A stretch of DNA of 64,000 nt from Flavobacterium anhuiense (lineage in GTDB: Bacteria; Bacteroidota; Bacteroidia; Flavobacteriales; Flavobacteriaceae), in assembly GCF_900101855.1 (NCBI RefSeq), contig NZ_FMVC01000003.1, positions 518,902 through 582,901 of the forward strand, written 5' to 3'. Position 1 is the stretch's first letter, and each line of letters starts with the position of its first letter. Below are positions 1 through 10,900 of the stretch, piece by piece. The notes under the pieces were generated by a model that searched no databases, had not been told where the DNA came from, and saw nothing but the letters and a program-made list of their open reading frames with translations. The position numbers were made by a program, and so were the translations under genes.

Positions 1-42
1 AAAAGAAATAGTAGCTAAATTATAACACAATTTTACCTTTGT

Positions 43-83
43 AAAGAGGAATATTCGAGAACGGATATTCCTCTTTATTTTTT
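43..83 (+). terminator. Intrinsic-terminator-like hairpin
   Basis: A perfect 12-bp inverted repeat has its left arm at 43-54 (AAAGAGGAATAT) and right arm at 65-76, with a 10-nt loop, followed by a T-rich tract (ATTTTTTAT). It probably ends a plus-strand gene lying upstream of the window. A TACCTTTG at 34-41 resembles a Bacteroidetes -7 box just before the hairpin, but no -33 TTG is seen, so I do not call a promoter. Confidence 0.55.
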
Positions 84-152
84 ATACAAATTGTTATTCG
101 TTTCTTTTTAAAATATTTTATATTTCGAAATGTAAATAATGGATTTGTATAG

Positions 153-617
153 ATGGAGCTACGCACCTATTTTGAAAAATATTCTGATGAAGCAACCTGT
201 ATTGAAGAGCTTAAAAACAAACGTTTAGAAAACGGACTTTTATGCAGGAAATGCGGACATAATACGCATTCTTTCCGTCAGAATGATTTAAAATTTCAGT
301 GTCGCAAATGTGGCAGCCGCACTAGCCTGCGCTCAGGCACTGTAATGGAAAACTCCAATCTTCCGATTCGATACTGGATGATCTGCATTGAATTGATGAC
401 GCTTTCGCACAGAAGATTATCCATTCTCAAAATTCAATATTTACTAGGACATAAACGTTACGAACCTATCTGGATGATGGTGCAGAAAATTCGTCTAGTT
501 ATGAAAATCAGGGACGAAAAATACAGATTAAAAGCCTATTCTGAATTTGATCCAGAATTTCTTCAAAAAATAGACAAACTCGCAATAAAGAAAAAAGCAG
601 AAAGCAGTAAGTTGTGA
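153..617 (+). CDS. IS1595-type transposase zinc-ribbon fragment, possibly domesticated
   Basis: This 154-residue protein matches the N-terminal part of IS1595-family transposases. A zinc ribbon is formed by CRKCG (about residues 31-35) and CRKCG (about 50-54), followed by the typical 'SGTVMENSNLPIRYW' stretch and a helical DNA-binding region ending near 'VQKIRLVMK'. The DDE catalytic domain that should follow is absent: the frame ends about 35 residues later, and the next 180 bases encode nothing similar. No terminal inverted repeats were seen. It is therefore either a decayed insertion sequence or a retained DNA-binding protein. The stop codon (TGA of TTGTGA) lies at the start of a heptad-phased repeat (about 609-632), so the end may have been set by repeat insertion. 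The reading frame itself is intact. Family assignment is fairly sure; function is unknown. Confidence 0.65.
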   Translation: MELRTYFEKYSDEATCIEELKNKRLENGLLCRKCGHNTHSFRQNDLKFQCRKCGSRTSLRSGTVMENSNLPIRYWMICIELMTLSHRRLSILKIQYLLGHKRYEPIWMMVQKIRLVMKIRDEKYRLKAYSEFDPEFLQKIDKLAIKKKAESSKL

Positions 618-667
618 ATTATGAGTTATGAGTATCAATTTTTTATTTTTAACGCAAGACATTAATA

Positions 668-736
668 AAAAGCCACAGATTATTAGGATTAAAATGATTT
701 CTTAAAATCTGTATCAATCCTATAATCTGTGGCTTT
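668..736. repeat. CACAGATT-family inverted repeat
   Basis: Arms AAAGCCACAGATTATTAGGATT (left) and AATCCTATAATCTGTGGCTTT (right) pair almost fully around a loop of roughly 25 nt. The same CCACAGATT/AATCTGTGG words recur near 23411-23515 and 48586. It may act as a bidirectional terminator between the zinc-ribbon gene and the convergent lysine-rich gene. Confidence 0.6.
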
Positions 737-803
737 ATAAATATTGCAGAAGCTTCGATTTCTCTCAGCTTGACAATTCGAATTATCAATTGTTAATTCT
801 CCA

Positions 804-1310
804 TTATTTCTTCTTATTCTTTTTAGCTTTCGATCTTTTCGCTTTGTTTTTAGCTATCTTTTTTGCCTTTACTTTTTCTTTAGCTTTTTTAGCCTTGGCT
901 TTCTTTTTAGCTTTCGCTTTTAGTTTTGCTTTTTTAGCCTTCTCTTTCTTTTTGTCTTTTTTCTTAGCTGTAGCTTTTTTCTTTTTCAGTTTTTCTTTTT
1001 TCTCTTTTTCTTTCACTTTTTTATTTTTTTTAGATTTTGGCTGGTCTTCTTTTTCTTCTGATGTCCCCGCTAATTCAGATGTAGTTTCCTCTCCTTCTGC
1101 TGCCTGTTTTGGTTCTTGCACTGCCTCATTTGTGCTTTCTTCTTTTTCTGCAATTTTTCTCGGAGCTCTTTTTGGTTTAGGTTTTTCTAGAGTTTCAACC
1201 GCTTCAGATTTTGGAACCAGAGCATCTTTTTGCTCGTTTTCATCATTAGAGATAACTGGACTAGCTTCTACCTCTTGATCGATTTCATTAGTAAGCACTT
1301 CTTTTGCCAT
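804..1310 (-). CDS. Lysine-rich histone-H1-like basic protein
   Basis: This is a 168-residue protein with two unlike halves. Residues 1-90 are acidic and low in complexity (Glu, Ser, Thr, Pro). Residues about 91-168 are almost only Lys and Ala with some Glu, in runs such as KAKKAKLKAKAKKKAKAKK, ending in KAKKNKKK. Such tails resemble histone H1 C-termini and bacterial H1-like nucleoid proteins. No folded domain, signal peptide or catalytic motif is visible. Binding to DNA, RNA or another polyanion is inferred from composition only. The start ATG at 1310 fits a good promoter at 1407-1436 on the same strand. The opposite strand also has a long open frame here (790-1278), but it is the antisense image of Lys codons and is not considered real. 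Confidence 0.7.
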   Translation of the reverse strand: MAKEVLTNEIDQEVEASPVISNDENEQKDALVPKSEAVETLEKPKPKRAPRKIAEKEESTNEAVQEPKQAAEGEETTSELAGTSEEKEDQPKSKKNKKVKEKEKKEKLKKKKATAKKKDKKKEKAKKAKLKAKAKKKAKAKKAKEKVKAKKIAKNKAKRSKAKKNKKK

Positions 1311-1406
1311 TATTCTGTTAATTTTAAGAAATTGATTAAATTTATTTTGGATTAAACTAATTTTTAATGTTATTAAATCATTAAATTAACATCAAAAAAT
1401 AATAAA

Positions 1407-1436
1407 CAAAGATAGATTGAAAAACCTATTCGCCAA
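1407..1436 (-). promoter_or_regulatory. Bacteroidetes-type promoter of the lysine-rich gene
   Basis: Read on the minus strand, TTG (1436-1434) is followed after 19 nt by TATCTTTG (1414-1407). This matches the Bacteroidetes primary sigma consensus TTG-N17-23-TAnnTTTG. Transcription would start near 1400, leaving an ~90-nt leader before the ATG at 1310. The -33 element sits inside a 16-bp word that is repeated 64 bp upstream. Confidence 0.6.
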
Positions 1437-1512
1437 TGTTAAGTTTTTCATGAGCATAAAAACCAGATTGTATTCATTTACAAATCAGATACTTATCCAA
1501 TGTTAAGTTTTT
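1433..1512. repeat. Direct repeat CCAATGTTAAGTTTTT, two copies
   Basis: The identical 16-mer occurs at 1433-1448 and 1497-1512 in the 605-base gap between the lysine-rich gene and the giant adhesin gene. The first copy overlaps the -33 box of the minus-strand promoter. This arrangement would suit a regulator binding two sites. Elsewhere in 1311-1915 I see only AT-rich DNA and a -7-like TAAATTTG at 1799-1806 oriented toward the adhesin gene, without a -33 TTG at proper spacing. Confidence 0.5.
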
Positions 1513-1915
1513 TACCATTGCTTTTACAAAATTAAAAACGCCTTTACAGCCTTTTTACAGCTGTTTTTTCTCCGTCATAATGAATACTGAATTGCAAAAT
1601 TTCGATTTAAATCAGATAAAAGGGTTTACGATTTAGAATATTCAAAAACATATATAAAAAAGCATTGAAAAGGCTCAAAATTCTGTATTTAAAGCATTTT
1701 TATTTGATGATATTCCATTTTATTGTTTCAAAACCTGTTTTCGTGTTTCATTTTATAATCTGCAACATAGAAAAAAAAATTTCCTGACTTTGTTTCTTTA
1801 AATTTGAGTATTCCCCAAAATCAGATTAAGATAACTACACATTAATGCTTAAATCAATTTATTAATTTAAGGTGGTTATAAATTGCTGTGCTGCCTTTTT
1901 TATCCCTGATTGCTT

Positions 1916-4900
1916 ATGGCACAATTTTATTTTTCCTGGAGAATTTGCATTTTATCAAAAAAACTGGCTTTTACGGCATTAGTAGTTTTCCTTACTATTT
2001 ATCAAACCAATGCTCAAAACTGTACTGTAAATGCTGGAGTTTTAAATGAAACCATTTGTGAGACAGACGCGCTGGTTTTGACTGGAAATAATCCGAGTCC
2101 AATTATCGGCACAGTCAAATGGACACAGATTTCGGGTCCTGCAGTAACAATCAATTCGCCAACTAGTCCAAGCACAACAATTTCAGGCTATACAGGAGGC
2201 AATACTTATATTTTTAGATATAGTGCAACCTGCGGTGATGGTATCGTGTCGTATCAGGATAAAGTAGTAAATGTTAAACCCATAACAAAGGCTAATGCTG
2301 GCGCCAATATCGCAAGCTGTCCCAATAACAATGGTACATTGGCTATTATTGCAAATACTCCGCAAAACACAGGAGAAACAGGATATTGGGAAATCGTAGG
2401 AGCCAATAATGCAGGAGTTGTCATTAATTTCCCTAATCTAGCCACTTCAACCATCACTCTACCCGAAACTAGCTGTGGCGTTACAACACTTCAATGGGTT
2501 ATTGAAGGGCCAGAATATGCTCCTGGACAACGTTGCAGAACCACTTCCCAAATAACCGTAACCAATTATGGAGGCGTAAAACCTGTTTCAGCAGGTCCAG
2601 ACCAGACTTTAAGCAATTGTTACACTACAACGCAATCAACTAACTTAAATGGCACTTATGGTGGCTGCGGACTTAATGGCCAAAATGGGCAATGGACATT
2701 TGTAAGCGGACCTAATACACCAACTATAGCCAACCCAAATGCCAATAATACAGGAATTTCAAATCTAGTTGAAGGCACTTATACTTTCAGATGGACAGTT
2801 ACTGGTCCTTGCGCTTCAGGAAATGATACGGTTGTAATCACTGTACCGCCTGCAACTCAGGATGTAACACAGCTGCCGGGTGGAGACGAAAACATATATT
2901 TTTGCGACAATACTATAAATCAGGTAACTCTTGTTGCGCAGACTCCTCTCTACGCAGGTGAAACGGTGGCCTGGTCTCAGATCTCTGGCGACAGTGGCGC
3001 TGTAATTGTATCGCCAACAAACCCTACCACATTGGTAACCAATATTTTTCAGGGAGGCGATCCGTATCGTTTTCGTTACACTCTCACAAATACCAATACA
3101 GGCTGTATTTTCACCAAAGATTATATCGTGCAATATAATGGGCAAACAAGGACTATTGTGGCAAATGACGGGAAAGATATTGTTGGAAGCTGTAATGCGA
3201 CTGTCTTTACAATTCCACTCACAGTAACTGGAACAGGTTCCAACCAATACCGCATCGTTAGCGGCCCTCCGCTCTCTCCTTTAGGGCCTTTTCCTACTGC
3301 ATTGGCAGATGTTGGAAATTCACTTACTCTGACCCTTACTGCACCTGGGGAATATACGGTTGAATTTATCAGAAAACAAGGCGGAGCATTAACTGTAGAA
3401 TGTGATTATGGTTTTGATACCCTCAACATTTTGGTTTCTGGAGATCCTACACCATCAAATGCAGGAACCGATGTTAGTCTGCCCTGCGGTGATACAACAA
3501 CTGTTCTTTCTGGAGTAAGCACAGATGACGGCTTGCATTTTTGGAGTCAGCTCAGCGGACCCAACACAGCTGTTATTGCTGATAATTTTGCAGTCGATAC
3601 GCCGGTCAGTAATCTTATTTCTGGAACCTATGTTTTTCAATATATCACAAAAGGAGGCGGTGCTACCTGCGGTTTTTCAGTGGCAACAGTTACCGTTTAT
3701 GTTTCAGACAGTTCGATAGATGATGTTGATGCTGGAACTGACCAAGTAACCTGTGCCGGTTCACAGGTGCCTCTTACGGCTGTCCAAGCTTCAGCTGGCG
3801 AATTCGGAACCTGGAGCCAAGTTTCGGGTCCAGATACAATTACTTTTTCAGATGTGAATGATCCGAATGCTATTGCATCTGGCTTTCTAACGCCATCTTC
3901 CACATATGAATTGCAATGGACAGTTGCTTATTCGCATCCAGGACCTTCTTGCGGTAGCTCCGTTTCTGATACCGTAACTATCATAACTGATAATAACAAT
4001 GCGCCCACGACATCAGATGCTGGACCAGATGCCTGCTATTCTTCAGGAACAACCACTTTTAATCTTAGCGGAAACACACCGGCACTAACCGATTTTGGTA
4101 CTTGGAGCGTTGAACCATCGGCTGGAGTTGTTTTTGCAGACGTAAATGATCCAAACACAATGGTAACCGTTCCTGGAAATGGAACTTATATTTTTACATG
4201 GTCAATCATTTCAAGGTTTAGAACCTGTCTTCCGAGCGAAAGCAGCGTATCTGTTACTGTTGCACAAACTCCCCCAATTGCTGATGCGGGACCGGATCAG
4301 GAAACTTGCGGTGATACGGTAACAATGGCTGCTACACAAAGTGGCGGATCAACTGGCACATGGACAAGAATTTCTGGCGTTGGAAATTACACCATAAGCG
4401 ATATTCATGATCCAAATGCTGTTTTTACTTTCTCCTACAGTGGATATTACATTTTCAGATGGACAGTTGATGCTGGTACTTGTGGTCAGGCATTTGACGA
4501 TATCAATCTAACTATCGGACTTCCTCCTGATCAGGCTGCAGCAGGTCCAGATCAAAATATATGCAACAACAGTACAGTTACCATGGCAGGCAATGCCTAT
4601 GATAGCTTTTTCGAATCAGGCCAGTGGTCTGTACTTACTGGTTCTCCCAATCAGCCTCTAATTGTAGACCCTTCCAATCCAAATACAGAAATTAATGGTC
4701 TTATAGCAGGTACATATACATTTAGATGGACGATAACTGCAAAAAGCATCTTTTTATGTCCAGGCAGTTTTGATGATGTAGTTGTAGTGGTTGACCCAGC
4801 AGCAAATGCGGGACAAGACCAAACCTATTGTGATGTTACAAGTGTACAGCTTATAGCCAACGAAAATTCAACAGGAACTTGGTCACTGACCAGTACAACA

Positions 4901-7900
4901 GGAAACCCCGCTGATGTTATCATTACACAGTCTCCATCAAATAGCTATATTGCTAATGCAACTGTAGTTCCTGGAAATGACTATGTCTTTACATTCACTA
5001 CCAGCACTACTACATTTCCAAATGGCGCTACATGTAGCGGAACTTCAGATTCTGTAAATATTACTGTTTTTAGCGGTGCCAGCATTGATCCAGACGCAGG
5101 TCCAGACCAAACCTTATGCATTAGTGATGTTGGCGGTGTTGCAACCATGAGCGGAAATACTCCCCCTCCAGATGTTACAACATTTGAATGGCGATTTGTT
5201 TATCAGCCCGCTGGAAGTGTAGCTGTTATTGATACTCCAACAGCACCATTGACAACAGTTTCAAACCTAACCGTTCCAGGGCTTTACATCCTCGAATGGG
5301 TATTCAAAAGCAATGATTGCCGAACTCTTTCAGATATTGTGCGAATAGAAATGAACGCACCGCCAAGTGCCGCCAATGCAGGTCCTGATGATACCGTTGC
5401 CTGTCAGACCACTTATAAGACTGCGGCGGTTCCTCCGACGGTTGGTATTGGAACTTGGACGTTTTTCTCTCAGCCTCCTGGAGGAGCTGCAGTGATTGAC
5501 AATCCGAACAGTCCTGTTACTACTTTATCCAATATTAATGTTTTAGGAACTTATATCTTAACATGGACAGTTACTAATGGTCCTTTTACGAATCCTTCAC
5601 TATGTCAACCTACTTCAGATCAGGTAGAAATAACTTTCAATGATGTCCCGCCATCTATAGCAGACGCTGGTCCTGATCAAGAACTCTGCAATTTGACCAG
5701 TGCTACTATGAATGCTGTTACGGTAACATCAGGTCTAGGAACATGGACACAGGTTTCTGGTCCAAACACAGCTGGCATTGCGTCTCCAAATAATGAAAAT
5801 TCATTAATGCTAGGGCTAATCCCTGGGACGTATGAATTTAAGTGGACCGTAACTACAACTAATTTAAACGGATGTTTCTCTGAGGATTCTGTTCTTGTAA
5901 CGATATATCAGAATCCTTCAACTGCCGATGCAGGGCCAGATCAGACTGTGCCTCAATTTTCTCCTATCAATATGAATGCTGTTGTTCCAACAGTTGGCAC
6001 TGGCAGCTGGACTCAGATAGCAGGCCCGAGCACAATAGGATTTACAGATCCTACTAGTCCGACAACTGCAGTAACTGGGACTATTCCTGGCATCTATACA
6101 CTTCAATGGAACGTAACAAACGGAAACTGTACACCTTCATCTGATACTATGACGCTTAGAATACTCGCTGTAGCGGATCTTGAATTAACCAAAACTGTAA
6201 CCCCTACAACAGGAAGTGCTGGTGACGTAGTTACTTTCAATATTAATGTTTTCAACAACAATGCACTAGGCGGATCTGTTACAGCCACCAATGTTGCCGT
6301 ACGTGATTATATTCCGCTTGGCTTTGCACTTGTTGCAGGATCTGTTACTTCGGCAGGAATATACAATGTTGGCGATAACACGATTACTTGGAGTAATTTG
6401 ACCATTCCAAGCGGTAGTATCTTAAATTTATCATTTAAAGCTACCATATTACCTGCAGGAGGATCTTACGTAAATACCGCAGAGGTTATCGCCTCTGATC
6501 AATTTGATCCTGACAGTACGCCAGATAATCAAAACCCTACGGAAGATGATCAAGACAGTGCTACTGTAGTACTAGATTTAGCCGATTTATCGCTTAAAAA
6601 AACAGTTTCTCCTAGTACAGTTAGCATAAATGACAATGTCATTTTTACCATTTCGGTGACTAATAGCGGACCAAATAATGCAACTGGAATAACGGTTTCA
6701 GAAAAGCTTCCTCCTGGATACACTTACGTGAGTGACAATGGAGCCGGAAAATACAATAGTCTTACTGGAATTTGGAATGTTGGCAATTTAAACAATGGAA
6801 ATACGCTCACTTTACAAATTACCGCTAAAGTAAATGTTGTGACATCTATGAACGACTACTTTAATACGGCAGAGATTCAGACTGCAGATCAGCTTGATCC
6901 AGACAGTACACCTGGAAATGGTATTACAACAGAAGATGATATATCCACAGCTTCTGTTTCACTGAAGCAAGCCGATTTAGAACTTACAAAATCCGTCACT
7001 CCTACTTCAGCCGCAGCAGGCGAACAAGTTACTTTCACTATAAATGTGAATAACTTAGGCCCAGGAAATGCAACTGGAGTTGGTGTAAAAGATGTTATTC
7101 CTGTTGGTTACACGCTTATTCCGGGATCAGTATCAAATGGTGGCACTTATCAGGTGGCCACTGCTACTCTAGAATGGAGAAATCTGTATCTTCCAGCTAA
7201 TTCGAATGTGAATCTTACCTTTAATGCTTTTGTTAATCCTTTAGGAAATTATCTGAATGTTGCCCAAGTCATAACCAGCGATCTGCCTGATCCTGACAGT
7301 GTCCCAAATAATGATATTCCTACCGAAGATGATCAAGATGATGCCGAAATTATCTTTATCGGACCATCTGCAGATTTATCTTTAGTTAAAAATGTAGTGG
7401 CAGGCAATACAAGCCCTGTGGTTGGAAGCCAAATTTCGTTTGAACTTAAAATAACAAATGACGGTCCAAATAACGCCACTGGAGTACAGGTAGCCGATTT
7501 ATTGCCTTCTGGTTTCGAATATGTAAACTATAGCTCTTCTGCAGGAACATACAATAGCACTACTGGAATTTGGAATGTCGGAACGATTGATTCTGGTGTT
7601 ACCGAGTCTCTTATTTTGGATGCCAAAGTATTGCCGACAGGTAATTATCTCAATATAACTCAAGTAATTGCGAGCGACCTTCCTGATCCTGATAGTACAC
7701 CTAATAATGATGATGGCGATCAAAGCGAAGATGATGAAGACAATGCTGTAGTAACACCTATCCCTCCTTCTGCGGATTTATCATTAACAAAAACGGTAAG
7801 CAACCCAACTCCGCTGGTTGGATCTACTGTAACTTTTACCATTATAACCACAAACAGCGGCCCGCAGGATGCAGCACTTGTTCAGGTAACCGACTTATTG

Positions 7901-10900
7901 CCTTCTGGTTATACATATAGCAGTTTTAATGCCACAAGTGGAACGTATGATAATATGACGGGATTATGGACATTAGACATATTAAGAAGCAGTGAGTCTG
8001 AAACACTACAGATCAATGCCATAGTAAACCCGACAGGAGATTACACAAATATTGCTGAAGTTACAAATAGCGATACTGCCGATCCTGATTCGACACCTAA
8101 CAACGGCGTAACTACTGAAGACGATTATGGAACGGCAACTACTGTTCCTATCCCTCAATCTTCAGACCTGTCATTAACAAAAACAGTCAATAATGCAACA
8201 CCATTGGTAGGCTCGCTTGCTACTTTTGAAATTGTCGTAACAAATAATGGCCCTCAAGACAATTTTGGCGTACAGGTGACCGATGTGCTCCCATCTGGAT
8301 ACGCATTTACTGGATTTACTGTTTCAACAGGAACCTACGATACTGCCACAGGAATATGGACAGTTGGCAATTTAGTCGCTGGTGATTCTGAAACGCTTCA
8401 AATTGTAGCCCGAGTTAATCCAAACGGCATTTATCTAAATACAGCTGAAGTTACCGCTGCAAATCTTCCTGATCCTGATTCCACTCCAAATAACGGAATC
8501 ACAACAGAAGATGATTACGCAGAGGTGATAACAACGCCAATTCCAACATCAGCAGATTTATCGCTAACTAAAACAGTGAGCAATACTACTCCGCTTGTGG
8601 GCACTCAGGTAACCTTCAGTATTCAGATTACAAACTCTGGACCGCAAGAAGCAGATGGCGTTACCGTTACAGATTTATTGCCTTCGGGCTATACATACGT
8701 GTCGTACAGTGCAACAACTGGAACTTATGACCCTGGTACAGGACTTTGGGATGTTGGAAATATGCCAGTCACAGATTCGTATACTTTGCAGATAACAGCT
8801 TTGGTTAATTCAATAGGAAATTATACAAATACTGCCGAAATTACAGCTAGCAGCCAGCCTGATCCCGATTCTACTCCGAATAACGGAATTACAACTGAAG
8901 ACGATTATGCTGAAGCTTCAACAACACCAATAGCAACATCGGCCGATTTATCATTAACTAAAACAGTAAGCAATACTACGCCTCTTGTGGGTTCACAAGT
9001 AACTTTTAGCCTTCTGGTAAATAACGCAGGACCGCAAGCCACAGATAATGTAGCAGTAACCGATTTATTGCCCTCAGGCTACACCTATGCATCTTACTCC
9101 GCAACAGCTGGAAGTTATGATGCCGTAACAGGACTTTGGTCAGTTGGAAGCATGCCTGTTGCATCAAATCATACTTTACAAATAAATGCTGTAGTTAATG
9201 CTGAGGGAAATTATACAAATACTGCCGAAATTACAGCTAGCAGTCAGCCTGATCCCGATTCTACTCCGAATAACGGAATCACAACAGAAGATGATTATGC
9301 TGAAGCTTCAACAACACCAATAGCACAATCATCTGACTTGTCATTAACTAAAACTGTAAACAATACTGCGCCGTTAGCAGGATCTCCTGTAACTTTTGCT
9401 GTCGTGGTTACCAATAATGGACCACAAGACAATACCGGTGTTCAAATTACCGATTTATTACCTTCAGGATATACCTTCAGCAGTTTTACAGTTTCTACAG
9501 GAACTTATACTCCTGCGAATGGAGTATGGAATATTGGTAATTTAGCAAACGGTGAATCTGAAACACTTCAAATTACAGCTACAGTAAATGCCACTGGCGA
9601 TTATGTAAATATAGCCGAAGTAACAGCGGCTAATCTTCCTGATCCTAATTCAACTCCTAATAATGGTGTTCCAACAGAAAATGATTATGCAACAGCTACC
9701 ATAACGCCAACTGCGCAAGCAGCAGATTTATCTTTAACCAAAACAGTCAATAATACTAATCCGTTAGTAGGCTCCTTAGTTACTTTTGAAATAGTTGTAA
9801 CTAACAATGGTCCGCAAGATACATCGGGCGTAACGGTTACCGATTTACTTCCAAGCGGCTATACCTACTCTAATTTTACCATTTCTACAGGAACCTATAA
9901 TCCTACAACAGGATTATGGACAGTTGGCAATCTAATTAATGGGAAATCAGAAACTTTACAGATTCTCGCTGTAGTAAATGCTACAGGAAATTACGTTAAC
10001 GTTGCCGAAGTAACTTCAAGTGCACTTCCTGACCCTGATTCGACTCCAAATAACGGTGTTGCAACAGAAGACGATTACGCAACAGCGACAGTTACTCCAA
10101 ATGCTCAAGCTGCAGATTTATCGTTAACTAAAACGGTTAACAATGCCACTCCATTAGTAGGTTCGCCAGTTATTTTTGAAATAATTGCAACCAACAATGG
10201 TCCACAGAATACTTCTGGTGTAGAAATAACCGATTTACTACCTTCTGGGTATACTTTTGTTACTTATAGCGCTACAAAAGGACTTTATAATGCTGCAACA
10301 GGAAAATGGACAATTGGTACATTCCCAAACGGAGATTCGCAAGTTCTAAGAATAACTGCTACTGTAAATCCTACAGGAGATTATACCAATATTGCAGAAG
10401 TAACTGCCAGCAATTTACCAGATCCAAATTCAACTCCAGGCAACGGCATTCCTACTGAAAATGATTATGGAACAGCTACCACTTCGCCGTTAGGACAATC
10501 AGCAGATTTATCCCTAACCAAAACGGTAAACAATGCCACTCCGTTAATTGGAACTCCCGTAACTTTTGAAATAGTAATAGCCAATCAAGGCCCACAAAAT
10601 GCAACAGGGGTTGAAGTAACTGATTTGCTTCCATCAGGTTATACCTATTCTAATTTTACCGCTACAAAAGGAACTTATAACAATGCAACAGGAAAATGGA
10701 CTATTGGCTCATTGCCGAATGGCGATTCGCACACACTTCAATTGACCGCTATTGTAAATGCTTCGGGCAATTATTTAAATAAAACTGAAGTTACAGCAAG
10801 CAGTCTTCCTGATCCAGATTCTACGCCAAATAATGGCAATACGACAGAAGACGATTATGCTGAAATAGCAACCGTTCCAACTGTTCCAATGGCCGATCTA

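Noticed and set aside
790..1278. 162-residue hydrophobic Phe/Leu-rich open frame on the plus strand
   Set aside because: It is the antisense image of Lys/Ala codons of the minus-strand lysine-rich gene, which has a proper promoter and start; the Phe/Leu bias is a by-product.
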